From contig DKMD01000022.1 of the NCBI GenBank assembly GCA_002470465.1, forward strand, positions 1 to 64,000: a stretch of 64,000 bases of DNA, given 5' to 3'. The stretch's first letter is position 1, and every line of letters starts with the position of its first letter. Below the pieces are notes generated by a model, which saw only the letters and a program-made list of their open reading frames with translations, ran no database searches and was not told the DNA's origin. Positions 53,789 through 64,000 of this stretch are shown here, piece by piece. Origin of the DNA: Pluralibacter sp. UBA7423 (GTDB lineage: Bacteria > Pseudomonadota > Gammaproteobacteria > Enterobacterales > Enterobacteriaceae). Position numbers and translations under genes: made by a program.

Positions 53789-54498
53789 TATGCCTGCTCC
53801 TGAAGTCCACTACGGGTAAGGTAAAATTCTGCCAGCCGCAAATCTTCCGGGCGGGTCACTTTAATATTATCAGCGCGTCCGGCGACAAGCTCAGGATGGA
53901 AGCCACAATATTCCAGCGCCGAGGCTTCATCCGTGATCGTCGCGCCTTCATTAAGCGCCCGGGTCAGGCAGTCAAAAAGAAGTTCGCGAGGGAAAAACTG
54001 CGGCGTCAGCGCGTGCCAGAGATCGGTGCGATCGACGGTATGGGCAATCGCCTCTTTACCGGGTTCGGCACGTTTCATGGTATCGCGAACCGGGGCCGCA
54101 AGAATGCCGCCGACGCGGCTGGTTTCGCTCAGGGCGAGTAAATTCGCCAGATCGTCCTGATGCAGGCATGGACGCGCTGCATCGTGTACCAGCACCCATT
54201 CGGCATCGCCTGCTGCACGCAGGCCCGCCAGGACGGAATCGGCACGCTCGATGCCGCCTTCAACGACGGTAATTTGCGGGTGGCTGGCGAGAGAAAGCTG
54301 CTGAAAGCGGGCGTCGCCGTCGCTGATGGCGATGATGACGCGTTCAACCCGCGGATGGGCCAGCAAGGCGGCTACCGCGTGTTCGAGAATCGTTTTGTTA
54401 CCGATTGAGAGATATTGCTTCGGGCATTCCGTTTGCATACGGCGGCCAAAACCGGCTGCCGGCACCACGGCGCAAACGCCCGGAAAAGTGGCTGCCAT
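53788..54498 (-). CDS. ispD: 2-C-methyl-D-erythritol 4-phosphate cytidylyltransferase
   Basis: IspD forms CDP-ME from MEP and CTP. The 236-residue protein equals the E. coli length, with the nucleotide-binding [21 protein letters not shown] and [10 protein letters not shown]. It lies 20 bases after ftsB and overlaps ispF by one base. Confidence 0.98.
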   Translation of the reverse strand: MAATFPGVCAVVPAAGFGRRMQTECPKQYLSIGNKTILEHAVAALLAHPRVERVIIAISDGDARFQQLSLASHPQITVVEGGIERADSVLAGLRAAGDAEWVLVHDAARPCLHQDDLANLLALSETSRVGGILAAPVRDTMKRAEPGKEAIAHTVDRTDLWHALTPQFFPRELLFDCLTRALNEGATITDEASALEYCGFHPELVAGRADNIKVTRPEDLRLAEFYLTRSGLQEQA

Positions 54499-54518
54499 GC
54501 GGTTATCCTGGCTTGAAT

Positions 54519-54836
54519 TTATTGATTATTCCGCCCAGAGCTCTGACTCTGATTGCGTTTGGACGCATCCGGCACCAGACGATAAAACGTTTCGCCCGGA
54601 CGAGTCATGCTGAGCTCGTTGCGAGCGCGTTCTTCGATAGCTTCCTGGCCGCCGTTGAGGTCGTCAATTTCGGCAAAAAGCTGATCGTTGCGCGCTTTAA
54701 GTTTGGCGTTGGTTGCCTGCTGAGCCGCCACGTCGTCGTTGACGCGGCTGTAGTCGTGCAGACCGTTCTTGCCGAACCACAGTGAGTACTGCAGCCAGAC
54801 CAGAAGTGCCAGCAACAGCAGCGTTAATTTACCCAT
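54519..54836 (-). CDS. ftsB: Cell division protein FtsB
   Basis: FtsB is a bitopic divisome protein that forms a complex with FtsL and FtsQ. The 105-residue protein has one membrane segment ([18 protein letters not shown], residues 3-20) and a periplasmic coiled coil ([29 protein letters not shown], about 33-65). It matches the E. coli length within two residues. First of ftsB-ispD-ispF-truD-surE-pcm. Confidence 0.96.
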   Translation of the reverse strand: MGKLTLLLLALLVWLQYSLWFGKNGLHDYSRVNDDVAAQQATNAKLKARNDQLFAEIDDLNGGQEAIEERARNELSMTRPGETFYRLVPDASKRNQSQSSGRNNQ

Positions 54837-54986
54837 CCTGCCCCCAAAAAAACGGCATCATCATCCCAAAACTTGCCGGAGTGCTCTACCCAGGCCTGCG
54901 GACGATGCCGCGTATCGCGGGAAATGTACCACATTTTGTCTCGGGAGTCGTAGGTCCAATCAAATCGAATGCACTTCCGGGCGCGC

Positions 54987-55313
54987 TTAACCCAGTAACC
55001 ACAGGAACAGCAGGCCAAAGAGAGCCGCGACCGTTATCAGCGTCACCACAATACTGTAGAGGAGTTTGCCGTTCATCAGCGAGTGCAAAGCGATGCCGAT
55101 CACCACAGAAACGGGCAGCAGCGCCAGAAAGAAGGGCCAGGTGTAGAGGAAGAAGAACAGCGTGTTGCTGCCATAAAACAAAAAGGGAATACCGAGCGCC
55201 AATAGCCATGCGACAAAACCCACGACCGCGCCGGACAAAGACCAGGTGGTCTCTTCGGTGTCCATTGTCATGGGTTCTGTATGAGTGATGGTAATGTTCT
55301 GGGCATTGCGCAT
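54987..55313 (-). CDS. ygbE: YgbE family inner-membrane protein (DUF3561)
   Basis: This is a 108-residue membrane protein of unknown function with three hydrophobic segments (AVVGFVAWLLALGIPFLFYG, FFFLYTWPFFLALLPVSVVIG, VVTLITVAALFGLLFLWLLG). It matches E. coli YgbE in length and position between cysC and ftsB. No functional motif is visible. Confidence 0.9.
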   Translation of the reverse strand: MRNAQNITITHTEPMTMDTEETTWSLSGAVVGFVAWLLALGIPFLFYGSNTLFFFLYTWPFFLALLPVSVVIGIALHSLMNGKLLYSIVVTLITVAALFGLLFLWLLG

Positions 55314-55326
55314 ATCAAATCCTGTT

Positions 55327-55361
55327 TCCTGACTGGCCGGAAAACCGGCCCGGTCTCAGGA
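55327..55361 (-). terminator. Nested hairpin at the end of cysC
   Basis: GGCCGG-TTTT-CCGGCC forms a strong stem nested inside TCCTGA/TCAGGA outer arms; the outer arm overlaps the cysC stop codon. No U-run follows, so it may stabilise the cysGDNC mRNA end or partly terminate. Confidence 0.45.
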
Positions 55362-55961
55362 TCTGATAATATCGCCCTGTCTCAGCAGGTCTAATAATTG
55401 GTTAACCAAATTTGTTACCAATTGTTCGCCATTGAGGTGAATATCTGCCTTTTCCGGGGCTTCATAAACCGAGTCAATGCCGGTGAAATTACGCAGTTCA
55501 CCGGCGCGGGCTTTCTTATACAGGCCTTTCGGATCGCGGGTTTCACATACGGCCAGCGGCGTGTCGACGAACACTTCGATAAAACGCCCTTCTCCTACAC
55601 GATCCCGTACCATCTGCCTTTCCGCACGGTGCGGAGAGATAAAGGCGGTCAACACGACCAGTCCCGCCTCCACCATCAGCTTTGCAACTTCCCCAACGCG
55701 GCGAATGTTCTCTTTGCGATCGTCATCGCTGAAGCCCAAATCGCTGCACAGTCCGTGACGCACGTTATCGCCATCCAGCAGATAAGTGCTGACGCCAAGC
55801 TCATGCAGCGCCTCTTCCAGCGCCCCGGCGACCGTGGATTTTCCCGAGCCCGAAAGCCCGGTAAACCACAGCACAACTCCGCGATGCCCGTGGTGCTGTT
55901 CGCGCTGAGACGGCGTTACGGGATGGGCGTGCCAGACGACGTTTTCGTCATGCTGCGCCAT
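55356..55961 (-). CDS. cysC: Adenylylsulfate kinase CysC
   Basis: CysC phosphorylates APS to PAPS. The 201-residue protein equals the E. coli length with P-loop GLSGSGKST near residue 35 and [17 protein letters not shown]. The ATG at 55961 overlaps the cysN stop in TGATG; an adjacent GTG one codon upstream is unlikely to be used. Last gene of cysG-D-N-C. Confidence 0.97.
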   Translation of the reverse strand: MAQHDENVVWHAHPVTPSQREQHHGHRGVVLWFTGLSGSGKSTVAGALEEALHELGVSTYLLDGDNVRHGLCSDLGFSDDDRKENIRRVGEVAKLMVEAGLVVLTAFISPHRAERQMVRDRVGEGRFIEVFVDTPLAVCETRDPKGLYKKARAGELRNFTGIDSVYEAPEKADIHLNGEQLVTNLVNQLLDLLRQGDIIRS

Positions 55962-57391
55962 CACTGGCCTCCCAGCAGATCGCGTGCGCCCCAGTGCGGG
56001 AAGTGCTTACGCACCAGCGCGTTCAGCTCCAGCTCAAAGGCGCTGAATTCACTGCTGCCTGCCGCTGTGCTCTGCTGCTGCGGCTCACGTACCATCCCGG
56101 CACCGACCGTCACGTTGCTCAGGCGATCGATAAAGATAAGCCCGCCGGTCACCGGGTTTTGCTGATACTTATCCAGCACCAGCGGTTCATCGAAGGTCAA
56201 ATCCACCAGGCCAATGCCGTTCAGCGGCAGGCTGGTCACTTCGCGCTGGGTCAGGTTATTGATATCCACCTGATACTGAATGCCGTCTACGCGCGCGCGG
56301 GTTTTCTTCCCGGCAATTTTAATTTCATAACTCTGACCCGGCTGCAGTGGCTGTTCAGCCATCCACACTACGTCCACGCTGGCGCTTTGCACGGCAGGCA
56401 GCGTTTCGCTGACGTCCACCAGCAGATCACCGCGACTGATGTCGATTTCATCCTTCAGCACCAGGGTGATCGCTTCCCCGGCGGCTGCCTGTTGCAGATC
56501 GCCGTCAAAAGTGACGATACGCGCCACGGCGGATTCCACGCCCGACGGCAGCACTTTCACACGCTGGCCGACGGTGACCGTACCGGACGCAAGCGTCCCG
56601 GAGAAGCCGCGAAAGTCGAGATTCGGACGGTTGACGTACTGCACCGGGAAGCGCAGCGGCTGGCTTTCCACCACGCGCTGAATCTGCACGGTTTCCAGTA
56701 CTTCAAGCAGCGTCGGGCCGCTGTACCACGGCATTTTTTCGCTCTGGCTGGCGACGTTATCCCCTTCCAGTGCCGACAGCGGTACGAAACGAATGTCCAG
56801 CTCGCCTGGCAGCTGCTCTGCAAAGGTCAGATAAGCTTCGCGGATCTCATTGAACGTCTCTTCGCTATAACCAACGAGATCCATTTTGTTCACCGCCACC
56901 ACCAGATGCTTAATGCCCAGCAATGTGGAAATGAAGCTGTGACGACGAGTTTGATCGAGCACGCCTTTACGCGCGTCCATCAGCAGGATAGCGAGATCGC
57001 AGGTGGACGCACCGGTCGCCATATTGCGGGTGTACTGTTCGTGGCCCGGGGTGTCCGCGATGATGAACTTGCGCTTTTCGGTAGAAAAGTAGCGATACGC
57101 CACGTCAATGGTGATGCCCTGCTCGCGTTCAGCCTGGAGGCCATCTACCAGCAGCGCCAGGTCGAGCTTTTCGCCCTGAGTACCGTGACGCTTGCTGTCA
57201 TTGTGCAGCGAAGAGAGCTGATCTTCATAAATCTGGCGGGTATCGTGCAGCAGGCGACCAATCAGCGTACTTTTGCCGTCATCCACGCTGCCGCAGGTCA
57301 GGAAACGCAGCAGGCTTTTGTGCTGCTGGGCGTGCAGATACGCTTCCACGCCGCCTTCATCGGCAATCTGTTGTGCAATCGTTGTGTTCAT
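55961..57391 (-). CDS. cysN: Sulfate adenylyltransferase GTPase subunit CysN
   Basis: CysN is the GTPase that drives APS formation with CysD. The 476-residue protein has an EF-Tu-like GTPase domain: GSVDDGKST (P-loop near 34), [19 protein letters not shown]-terminal beta-barrels follow. It is one residue longer than E. coli CysN. It lies 9 bases after cysD. Confidence 0.98.
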   Translation of the reverse strand: MNTTIAQQIADEGGVEAYLHAQQHKSLLRFLTCGSVDDGKSTLIGRLLHDTRQIYEDQLSSLHNDSKRHGTQGEKLDLALLVDGLQAEREQGITIDVAYRYFSTEKRKFIIADTPGHEQYTRNMATGASTCDLAILLMDARKGVLDQTRRHSFISTLLGIKHLVVAVNKMDLVGYSEETFNEIREAYLTFAEQLPGELDIRFVPLSALEGDNVASQSEKMPWYSGPTLLEVLETVQIQRVVESQPLRFPVQYVNRPNLDFRGFSGTLASGTVTVGQRVKVLPSGVESAVARIVTFDGDLQQAAAGEAITLVLKDEIDISRGDLLVDVSETLPAVQSASVDVVWMAEQPLQPGQSYEIKIAGKKTRARVDGIQYQVDINNLTQREVTSLPLNGIGLVDLTFDEPLVLDKYQQNPVTGGLIFIDRLSNVTVGAGMVREPQQQSTAAGSSEFSAFELELNALVRKHFPHWGARDLLGGQ

Positions 57392-57400
57392 GGCGGCTCC

Positions 57401-58309
57401 TTAGAAATAACCCTGGCGTTTCTTCAGCTCCATGGAGCCTGCCTGGTCGCGGTCAATCACGCGACCCTGTCGTTCACTGGTGGTCGACACCAGCATCTCT
57501 TCAATAATTTCCGGTAAGGTCTGCGCTTCGGACTCCACCGCACCGGTGAGCGGCCAGCAGCCCAGCGTACGGAAACGCACCATACGCTGCTTGATCACCT
57601 CGCCCGGCTGTAAATCGATGCGATCGTCGTCGATCATCATCAGCATCCCGTCGCGCTCCAGCACCGGGCGCGGTGCGGCCAGATACAGTGGAACAATTTC
57701 AATATTTTCCAGATAGATATACTGCCAGATATCCAGCTCGGTCCAGTTAGAGAGCGGGAAGACGCGAATGCTTTCGCCTTTGTTAATCTGACCGTTGTAG
57801 TTGTGCCACAGCTCAGGACGCTGATTTTTCGGATCCCAGCGGTGGAAGCGATCGCGGAAGGAGTAAATACGCTCTTTGGCGCGGGACTTCTCTTCGTCGC
57901 GGCGTGCCCCGCCGAACGCGGCATCAAAGCCATATTTGTTCAGCGCCTGCTTCAGACCTTCGGTCTTCATGATGTCGGTGTGCTTGGCGCTGCCGTGGAC
58001 AAACGGGTTAATGCCCATCGCCACGCCTTCCGGGTTTTTATGCACCAGCAGCTCACAGCCATAGGCTTTGGCGGTACGGTCGCGGAACTCGTACATCTCA
58101 CGGAATTTCCAGCCCGTATCCACGTGCAGCAGCGGGAACGGCAGGGTTCCCGGATAGAACGCCTTACGCGCCAGGTGCAGCATCACGCTGGAGTCTTTGC
58201 CGATGGAGTACATCATCACCGGGTTGGAGAATTCTGCTGCCACCTCGCGGATGATATGGATGCTTTCCGCCTCCAGCTGCCGCAGGTGAGTGAGTCGTTT
58301 TTGGTCCAT
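57401..58309 (-). CDS. cysD: Sulfate adenylyltransferase subunit CysD
   Basis: CysD adenylates sulfate to APS using ATP, coupled to GTP hydrolysis by CysN. The 302-residue protein equals E. coli CysD, with the PP-loop type [15 protein letters not shown] near residue 35 and [17 protein letters not shown]. It follows cysG by nine bases, so cysG-D-N-C is one transcript here; E. coli has cysDNC without cysG. Confidence 0.98.
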   Translation of the reverse strand: MDQKRLTHLRQLEAESIHIIREVAAEFSNPVMMYSIGKDSSVMLHLARKAFYPGTLPFPLLHVDTGWKFREMYEFRDRTAKAYGCELLVHKNPEGVAMGINPFVHGSAKHTDIMKTEGLKQALNKYGFDAAFGGARRDEEKSRAKERIYSFRDRFHRWDPKNQRPELWHNYNGQINKGESIRVFPLSNWTELDIWQYIYLENIEIVPLYLAAPRPVLERDGMLMMIDDDRIDLQPGEVIKQRMVRFRTLGCWPLTGAVESEAQTLPEIIEEMLVSTTSERQGRVIDRDQAGSMELKKRQGYF

Positions 58310-58318
58310 AACCGTTCC

Positions 58319-59734
58319 TTAAGCCAGATTCACCACAGAAGAGTTGAATCCCTCCTGCTGTAGGTTGTGTTGAAACCAGGCAAGTTGATGATGCAGCTGC
58401 ACCACTTCACCCACCACCAGCAGCGCTGGCATTGGGGCATCTTTCGCGAGGCTTTCGAGTTGTTGTAAGGTGCCGACGGTCACCTGCTGATCGGCCCGGG
58501 TACCGCGGCTGATCACCGCCACCGGCGTCAGGCTGTCTCGCCCGTGCTGAATAAGCTGCTGGCTGATTTCAGCCGCCTTCATGGTGCCCATATAGATAGC
58601 CAGCGTCTGGCGGCTCTGTGCCAGCTGTGCCCAGTCAAACGGGGTGCTGTCGGCTTTGTAATGTCCGGTAACAAAGGTCACGCTCTGGGCGAAATCGCGA
58701 TGGGTCAGCGGGATCCCGGCATAAGCCGTGGCCCCTGCTGCTGCCGTGACGCCCGGCACGACCTGAAAAGGAATGCCGGCTTCGGCGGCAGCCTGTAACT
58801 CTTCGCCGCCGCGGCCAAAAATAAACGGATCGCCGCCCTTCAGGCGCACCACGTTTTTTCCTGCCTGCGCCGCTTCCACCAGCATCCGGTTGGTCTCATG
58901 CTGCGGGACGCTGTGGGTGCCTGCACGTTTGCCGACGCAGATCATCTCCGCATCACGCCGCACCAGCTCCCGCACGCCTTCGCTGACCAGATGGTCGTAA
59001 AACACGACGTCAGCCTGCTGAATCACCTGCAAGCCGCGCAGCGTCAGCAGACCTGCATCGCCCGGGCCCGCGCCAACCAATACGATTTCACCAATTTTGC
59101 GTTCAGGCTGATTCAGCTCATCCTCCAGCGCCTGCTGAGCCGCCGCTTCATTCCCGGCCACCATCAGGCTGGCAAACCGCCCCGTGAACACGCGCTCCCA
59201 GAAGCGGCGACGTTCCGCAACCGTCTGCAAACGCGTCTGAATATGGTGTCGCCAGAAGCTCGCCTTCTGCGCCATTCGCCCAAGGCTTGTTGGCAACAGC
59301 GCTTCAATTTTTTCGCGCAGCAGGCGCGCCAGCACGGGCGCGGTGCCGCCGGAAGAGATCGCCACCAGTAAAGGCGATCTGTCGACAATCGACGGGAAGA
59401 TAAAGGAGCACAGCGGCTGATTATCGACAACGTTCACCAGCCGCTGGCGGGCGTTAGCCGCCTCATAGACGCGCTGGTTCAGCTCACGATCGTCGGTGGC
59501 GGCAATCACCAGAAACACCGGATCAATCTGCGTTTCATCGAATTCTTCAGCAAGCCAGACAATGGCCTGCTCGTTAACCTGTTCGCTGAGTTCTGCACAG
59601 AGCTGTCGCGCCACCAGACGCACCTCTGCCCCGGCCCGCCGCAGCAGGAGGATTTTTCGGGCCGCCACGTCACCGCCGCCGATCACCAGAACAGGGCGGC
59701 CTTTCAAAGTGGCAAAGAGAGGTAAATAGTCCAC
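58319..59734 (-). CDS. cysG: Siroheme synthase CysG
   Basis: CysG converts uroporphyrinogen III to siroheme, the cofactor of sulfite reductase CysI. The 471-residue protein has an N-terminal dehydrogenase/ferrochelatase domain ([14 protein letters not shown]) and a C-terminal methyltransferase domain ([38 protein letters not shown]). E. coli CysG is 457, so this has a C-terminal extension of about 14 residues. In E. coli the gene lies with nirBDC; here it heads the sulfate-activation operon, so it is likely a sulfur-dedicated copy. Confidence 0.96.
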   Translation of the reverse strand: MDYLPLFATLKGRPVLVIGGGDVAARKILLLRRAGAEVRLVARQLCAELSEQVNEQAIVWLAEEFDETQIDPVFLVIAATDDRELNQRVYEAANARQRLVNVVDNQPLCSFIFPSIVDRSPLLVAISSGGTAPVLARLLREKIEALLPTSLGRMAQKASFWRHHIQTRLQTVAERRRFWERVFTGRFASLMVAGNEAAAQQALEDELNQPERKIGEIVLVGAGPGDAGLLTLRGLQVIQQADVVFYDHLVSEGVRELVRRDAEMICVGKRAGTHSVPQHETNRMLVEAAQAGKNVVRLKGGDPFIFGRGGEELQAAAEAGIPFQVVPGVTAAAGATAYAGIPLTHRDFAQSVTFVTGHYKADSTPFDWAQLAQSRQTLAIYMGTMKAAEISQQLIQHGRDSLTPVAVISRGTRADQQVTVGTLQQLESLAKDAPMPALLVVGEVVQLHHQLAWFQHNLQQEGFNSSVVNLA

Positions 59735-59971
59735 AGCGCTACAACTCAGTTACATTCAGCATAGGGGGACTATAGGGGGAGGCTCTGAGCAAATGAAATT
59801 ACGAAATGGAATGAGTAGTTCCGCAAAGGAATAACACCCCGGAAATGCAAATGCCAAAAAGTGCTTAACGCGGCTTATTTCATCCGTTTAAGAAGAAATG
59901 AAATTGTGTTAAATCGGTCACAGTTTCATACTAGAACGGTTTATTATTTTGCCCTGACGTAAGGACACACT
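59735..59971. promoter_or_regulatory. Divergent cysG/iap regulatory region, candidate CysB site
   Basis: These 237 AT-rich bases separate cysG from iap. A stretch at about 59808-59832 read on the minus strand has TTATTCC, TTTGCGG and CATTCC spaced as in CysB-bound regions upstream of E. coli cys promoters. CysB sites are poorly conserved, so this is tentative. Confidence 0.35.
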
Positions 59972-61015
59972 ATGTTTTCCGCCTTGTGCCGCCGCCTCTT
60001 TCCTCTGGCGTTAGGCGCATGTTTAACGGCTCCCGTTTTTGCCGCATCGCTTCCCGTTGGTAACATTGCCAACCAGCAGGCCCGCTATATCGCGACCTAT
60101 TTTCCCGGCCGTATGACCGGTAGCCCGGCAGAGATGCTCTCAGCGGATTACGTGCGTCAGCAGTTCGCGCAGATGGGTTACGAAAGCGATATCCGCACCT
60201 TTACCAGCCGCTTTATTTATACCAGCAAAGATAAACGTCAGAACTGGCACAAAATCACCGGCAGTACGGTGATCGCCGCCCACGAAGGAAAAGCCAGTCA
60301 GCAAATTATCGTGATGGCGCATCTCGACACCTACGCGCCGCACAGCGATGCCGACACGGAAAACAACCTTGGCGGCCTGACGCTGCAGGGCATTGACGAT
60401 AATGCGATGGGCGTTGGCGTAATGCTGGAGCTGGCAGAGCGCCTGAAGGACATTCCCACCCAATACGGCATTCGCTTTGTCGCCACCAGCGGGGAAGAAG
60501 AAGGCAAGCTGGGTGCCGACAATCTGCTGTCGCGCATGAGCGCCGGGGAAAGGAAAAACACCCTGCTGGTTATTAATCTCGATAATCTGGTGGTAGGCGA
60601 TAAGCTCTATTTTAACAGCGGGAAATCCACGCCGGCCTCCGTGCGTAAACTGACGCGTGACCGGGCGATAAGCATCGCTCGCAGCCACGGTATTCAGGCT
60701 GCCATGAACCCAGGCCTCAACGCCAGCTTCCCGAAAGGCACCGGATGCTGCAATGACGCGGCCGTTTTCGATCAGGCAGGCATTCCGGTCCTCTCCGTTG
60801 AAGCGACCAACTGGTTACTTGGCAAAAAAGACGGTTTCCAGCAGCGCGCTAAAAGCCACGCTTTCCCTGATGGCACCAGCTGGCATAACGTCCGCCTCGA
60901 CAACCAACAATACATCGATAAAGCTCTGCCGGGTCGCATCGAGCACCGCGGGCGCGACGTGGTGAAAATCATGCTGCCTTTGGTGAAAGAGCTGGCAAAG
61001 GCGAAGAAAGGCTAA
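59972..61015 (+). CDS. iap: Aminopeptidase Iap (alkaline phosphatase isozyme conversion)
   Basis: Iap is an exported M28-family zinc aminopeptidase that removes N-terminal arginine from alkaline phosphatase. The 347-residue protein has a signal peptide cleaved near residue 24 (LTAPVFAAS) and zinc-site motifs MAHLDTYAPH, GIDDNAMGVG and SGEEEGKLGADN. AAGGA precedes the ATG. In E. coli the type I-E CRISPR-cas locus lies between iap and the cysH side; here only REP elements follow. Confidence 0.94.
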   Translation: MFSALCRRLFPLALGACLTAPVFAASLPVGNIANQQARYIATYFPGRMTGSPAEMLSADYVRQQFAQMGYESDIRTFTSRFIYTSKDKRQNWHKITGSTVIAAHEGKASQQIIVMAHLDTYAPHSDADTENNLGGLTLQGIDDNAMGVGVMLELAERLKDIPTQYGIRFVATSGEEEGKLGADNLLSRMSAGERKNTLLVINLDNLVVGDKLYFNSGKSTPASVRKLTRDRAISIARSHGIQAAMNPGLNASFPKGTGCCNDAAVFDQAGIPVLSVEATNWLLGKKDGFQQRAKSHAFPDGTSWHNVRLDNQQYIDKALPGRIEHRGRDVVKIMLPLVKELAKAKKG

Positions 61016-61036
61016 ATCTCTTCCGGCTTCACTGAT

Positions 61037-61107
61037 TGCCCGGTGGCGGCTTACGCCTTACCGGGCCTACGGGTTTTGTAGGCCGGGCGAACAGAGTGCC
61101 GCCCGGC
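61037..61107. repeat. BIME between iap and cysH
   Basis: TTGCCCGGTGGCGGCTTACGCC, TTACCGGGCC and a second unit TGTAGGCCGGGCGAACAGAG ending GCCGCCCGGCAA form paired REP palindromes. No CRISPR-type regularly spaced repeats occur. Confidence 0.85.
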
Positions 61108-61113
61108 AAAACA

Positions 61114-61848
61114 TCACCCTTCGTGCAACCCGCATTCACGTTTAAGCCCAAAGAAGCGTGTTTCTTCTTCTGCCATGCCCGGCTCCCATTTACGGGTGGT
61201 GTGGGTATCGCCGACGGAAAGATAGCCCTGATCCCACAGCGGGTGGTATTTCAGGCCGTGCTTTTGCAGATACTGGTAAACCGTTCGGTTATCCCAGTCG
61301 ATGATTGGCAAGATTTTAAAGACGCCTCGCTGAATCGCGAGCACAGGTAAATTCGCGCGGCTGCCGGACTGTTCACGACGCAGGCCCGCAAACCAGGTCT
61401 GCGCATTCAACTCTTTTAACGCCCGGTTCATCGGCTCGACTTTGTTGATCTCATTGTATTGCTCAATGCCCTCAACGCCCTGCTCCCACAGCTTGCCGTA
61501 GCGTGCTTCCTGCCACGCCGGACTTTGCTCAGCGCGATAAATCTTCAGGTTGAGCTTCAGCTTGTCGGTCAGTTCGTCAATAAACTGATACGTCTCCGGA
61601 AAGAGATAGCCAGTGTCGGTGAGAATAACCGGGATGTCCGGACGCAGCTGGTTCACCAGATGCAGACTCACTGCCGCCTGAATGCCGAAGCTTGAGGAAA
61701 GCACATACTCGCCCGGCAGATTTTCCAGCGCCCAGGCGACACGCTCTTCAGCGCTCAGCTTTTCCAGCTGACCGTTGGTTTCCGCCAACGCGAGCACGCG
61801 TTCGACTTTGGGTAATGCATTAAGGGCGTTCAGATCGAGTACGGACAT
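61114..61848 (-). CDS. cysH: Phosphoadenosine phosphosulfate reductase CysH
   Basis: CysH reduces PAPS to sulfite using thioredoxin. The 244-residue protein equals E. coli length, has the substrate-binding [15 protein letters not shown] and [11 protein letters not shown], and ends with the catalytic Cys in KRECGLHEG. The four-Cys iron-sulfur motif of APS reductases is absent, so PAPS is the substrate. It follows cysI in the cysJIH order, with a BIME between. Confidence 0.97.
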   Translation of the reverse strand: MSVLDLNALNALPKVERVLALAETNGQLEKLSAEERVAWALENLPGEYVLSSSFGIQAAVSLHLVNQLRPDIPVILTDTGYLFPETYQFIDELTDKLKLNLKIYRAEQSPAWQEARYGKLWEQGVEGIEQYNEINKVEPMNRALKELNAQTWFAGLRREQSGSRANLPVLAIQRGVFKILPIIDWDNRTVYQYLQKHGLKYHPLWDQGYLSVGDTHTTRKWEPGMAEEETRFFGLKRECGLHEG

Positions 61849-61870
61849 AGAGACCTCGTTTGCCTGTTTT

Positions 61871-61940
61871 GTCGGGCGGCACTGCGTTTGCCCGACCTAC
61901 AAAAACGTAGGCCCGGTAAGCGTAGCGCCACCGGGCGTTA
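61871..61940. repeat. BIME between cysI and cysH
   Basis: GTCGGGCGGCACTGCGTTTG, then CCCGACCTAC and GTAGGCCCGGTAAGCGTAGC with GCCACCGGGCG form two REP units inside the cysJIH operon. They may lower or stabilise expression between the genes. Confidence 0.85.
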
Positions 61941-61945
61941 AAACG

Positions 61946-63658
61946 TTATTCCCAGAAATCCCGGGCCGGATCGAGCACCGGACGGACAATCCCCGCGCGC
62001 ACGGTAAAGTCGCCGAAGCCTTCGTTGGCGTCGCGCTCCTTCGCCCAGCGGCCTACCAGCTCGTCCACGGAGTCGAGAATTTCTGATTCAGTAATGTTCT
62101 CGCGGTACATGCGTGGAATACGCGTACCCATTCGGTTGCCACCAACGTGCAGGTTATAGCGCCCAGGCGCTTTGCCCACCAGCCCCAGCTCCGCCAGCAG
62201 CGCACGGCCGCAGCCGTTTGGGCAGCCCGTCACGCGCAGAACGATATGCTCCTCACCCACGCCATGGCGCGCCATCACCGCTTCCACTTTGTCGACGAAT
62301 GACGGCAGGAAGCGCTCGGCTTCCGCCATCGCCAGCGGACAGGTCGGGAAGGAGACGCAGGCCATGGAGTTTTCGCGCTGCGGCTTCACGGCGTTCATCA
62401 GGCCGTGATCCTGGGCGAGCTTTTCAATCTTCGCCTTCTGGCTCTCCGGCACGCCCGCAACGATCAGGTTCTGGTTGGCAGTCAGGCGGAAATCGCCTTT
62501 GTGGATCTTCGCGATCTCCAGCAGGCCCGTTTTCAGCGGTCGATCCGGATAATCCAGAATACGACCGTTTTCAATAAACAGCGTCAGATGCCATTTATTG
62601 TCGATGCCTTTCACCCAGCCGATGCGATCGCCGCGGCCGGTAAATTCATACGGGCGAATTGGCGCGAACGTCATGCCCGCACGCCGTTCAACCTCAGCTT
62701 TAAACACGTCCACGCCGACGCGCTCCAGCGTGTATTTGGTTTTGGCGTTTTTACGGTCGGTACGGTTGCCCCAGTCGCGCTGAGTGGTAACGACCGCTTC
62801 GGCCACGGCCAGCGTATGCTCCAGCGGCAGGAAACCAAACTCGCTCGCGGTGCGGGCGTAGGTTTTCTTGTTGCCGTGTTCAATAGACAGCCCGCCGCCC
62901 ACCAGCAGGTTGAAGCCAATCAGCTTGCCTTTCTCTGCGACCGCCACGAAGTTCATATCGTTGGCGTGCAGATCCACGTCGTTTTGCGGCGGGATCACTA
63001 CCGTCGTTTTGAACTTACGCGGCAGATAGGTTTCGCCCAGGATCGGTTCTTCGTCCGTAGTGGCAACCTTTTCCTGATCGTGCCAGATCTCCGCGTACGC
63101 TCGCGTACGTGGCAGCAGATGCTCAGAGAGTTTTTTCGCCCACTCGTAGGCTTCGGCGTGCAGTTCAGACTCAATCGGGTTCGATGTACAAAGCACATTA
63201 CGGTTCACGTCATTCGCCGTTGCCAGCGCATCCAGCCCCACTTCATGCAGCATCTGGTGTGCCGGTTTCACGTTCTTTTTCAGGATGCCGTGAAACTGGA
63301 ACGTCTGGCGGTTGGTCAGACGGATGCTGCCGTAAAGGGTGTTGTTTTCAGCAAACTTGTCGATCGACTGCCACTGCTTGGTGGTGATGATCCCGCCCGG
63401 CAGGCGACAGCGCAGCATCATCGCATGACGCGGCTCCAGCTTCTGTTCGGCACGTTCGGCGCGGATATCGCGATCGTCCTGCTGATACATGCCGTGGAAG
63501 CGGATCAGCAGGAAGTTATCGCCGTTGAAGCCGCCCGTCAGGCCATCATGCAGATCCTCAGCAATGGTGCCGCGCAGGTAATTGCTCTCTTTTTTCAGAC
63601 GCTCGGCGTCCGACAGTTTGCCTTCGACCACTAAAGGGCCCGGGTGTTTTTCGCTCAT
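61946..63658 (-). CDS. cysI: Sulfite reductase hemoprotein CysI
   Basis: CysI reduces sulfite to sulfide at siroheme coupled to a [4Fe-4S] cluster. The 570-residue protein equals the E. coli length, with the cluster cysteines in [14 protein letters not shown] and [13 protein letters not shown], the latter also bridging siroheme. Its start overlaps the cysJ stop by three bases or less. It needs siroheme from CysG, encoded 3.6 kb away. Confidence 0.98.
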   Translation of the reverse strand: MSEKHPGPLVVEGKLSDAERLKKESNYLRGTIAEDLHDGLTGGFNGDNFLLIRFHGMYQQDDRDIRAERAEQKLEPRHAMMLRCRLPGGIITTKQWQSIDKFAENNTLYGSIRLTNRQTFQFHGILKKNVKPAHQMLHEVGLDALATANDVNRNVLCTSNPIESELHAEAYEWAKKLSEHLLPRTRAYAEIWHDQEKVATTDEEPILGETYLPRKFKTTVVIPPQNDVDLHANDMNFVAVAEKGKLIGFNLLVGGGLSIEHGNKKTYARTASEFGFLPLEHTLAVAEAVVTTQRDWGNRTDRKNAKTKYTLERVGVDVFKAEVERRAGMTFAPIRPYEFTGRGDRIGWVKGIDNKWHLTLFIENGRILDYPDRPLKTGLLEIAKIHKGDFRLTANQNLIVAGVPESQKAKIEKLAQDHGLMNAVKPQRENSMACVSFPTCPLAMAEAERFLPSFVDKVEAVMARHGVGEEHIVLRVTGCPNGCGRALLAELGLVGKAPGRYNLHVGGNRMGTRIPRMYRENITESEILDSVDELVGRWAKERDANEGFGDFTVRAGIVRPVLDPARDFWE

Positions 63659-64000
63659 TAGTAGACATCTCGCTGATAGCGGCGCTCTACGCGCAGCTCA
63701 CTTAAATAGTCGTCTGCCGCTTCAGCGTCCATCGCGCCGAATTCAGCAATCACTTCCAGCAAAGCCTGCTCAACGTCCTTCGCCATGCGATTGGCGTCGC
63801 CACAGACATAAATATGGGCACCGTCATTGATCCAGCGCCACAGCTCCGCGCCCTGCTGGCGCAGTTTGTCCTGTACGTAGACTTTTTCTTTTTGATCTCT
63901 GGACCAGGCCAGATCGATTTTTGTCAGGACGCCTTCTTTTACATAGCGCTGCCACTCCACCTGATAGAGGAAATCGTCGGTGAAGTGCGGGTTACCGAAG
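63658..64000 (-). CDS. cysJ: Sulfite reductase flavoprotein CysJ, C-terminal part
   Basis: Only the last 114 codons are inside the window; the gene continues past the right edge. CysJ passes electrons from NADPH via FAD and FMN to CysI. The visible part is the NADPH-binding end of the FNR-like module, with [18 protein letters not shown] and the ending [12 protein letters not shown]. coli CysJ is about 599 residues. Confidence 0.96.
   Translation of the reverse strand, partial: FGNPHFTDDFLYQVEWQRYVKEGVLTKIDLAWSRDQKEKVYVQDKLRQQGAELWRWINDGAHIYVCGDANRMAKDVEQALLEVIAEFGAMDAEAADDYLSELRVERRYQRDVY

Noticed and set aside
61016..61113. CRISPR array between iap and cysH
   Set aside because: The repeated palindromes are REP/BIME units of unequal spacing without unique spacers.

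Overview
The window comes from an enterobacterial chromosome, most likely from the Enterobacter/Lelliottia/Leclercia/Trabulsiella part of the Enterobacteriaceae. Gene order follows Escherichia coli K-12 from serV-csrA-alaS-recX-recA through norRVW, the hydrogenase block and mutS-rpoS-nlpD-pcm-surE-truD-ispFD-ftsB to the cys genes. The species cannot be fixed from the sequence alone. No prophage, insertion sequence or CRISPR array was seen.

Layout. 1-0.7 kb: two tRNA genes (Ser-GCU, Arg-ACG) and a 19-base copy of the tRNA-Arg 3' end. 0.7-6.1 kb: csrA, alaS, recX, recA (with LexA box) and pncC. 6.2-8.8 kb: a zinc-type ABC importer preceded by an unlisted 36-residue membrane microprotein, under a Zur-like palindrome. 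8.9-14.6 kb: mltB, then norR and norVW with three NorR enhancers and a sigma-54 promoter. The E. coli srl genes that normally lie between mltB and norR are absent. 14.6-44.6 kb: formate hydrogenlyase region. 44.6-48.6 kb: ygbA, a SymE-like toxin gene and mutS. 48.6-55.3 kb: rpoS, nlpD, pcm, surE, truD, ispF, ispD, ftsB, ygbE. 55.4-64 kb: cysG-cysD-cysN-cysC, iap, cysH, cysI and the end of cysJ.

The hydrogen block is the most distinctive part. The slot that holds the hyc (hydrogenase-3) operon in E. coli here holds a complete hydrogenase-4 operon, hyfABCDEFGHIJ, with its own activator HyfR. HyfR lacks the first sensory domain, and the anti-activator gene hycA is missing. A second operon, hydN-fdhF-hypF-nickel permease, joins a formate dehydrogenase H that has cysteine in place of selenocysteine, an electron carrier, a cofactor-maturation enzyme and nickel uptake. 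hypABCDE-fhlA supplies NiFe(CN)2CO maturation and the formate-responsive activator, and a tandem Mop-domain protein follows fhlA. Three sigma-54 promoters (hydN, hyfA, hypA) share FhlA-like palindromic elements. Together these genes would give a formate hydrogenlyase-2 pathway that is independent of selenium, turned on by FhlA/HyfR and supplied with nickel and molybdenum cofactor by neighbouring genes. The parts belong to known families; the arrangement is what deserves attention.

The asc beta-glucoside operon lies inside the hydrogen block, as it does in E. coli. REP/BIME palindromes mark many gene junctions.
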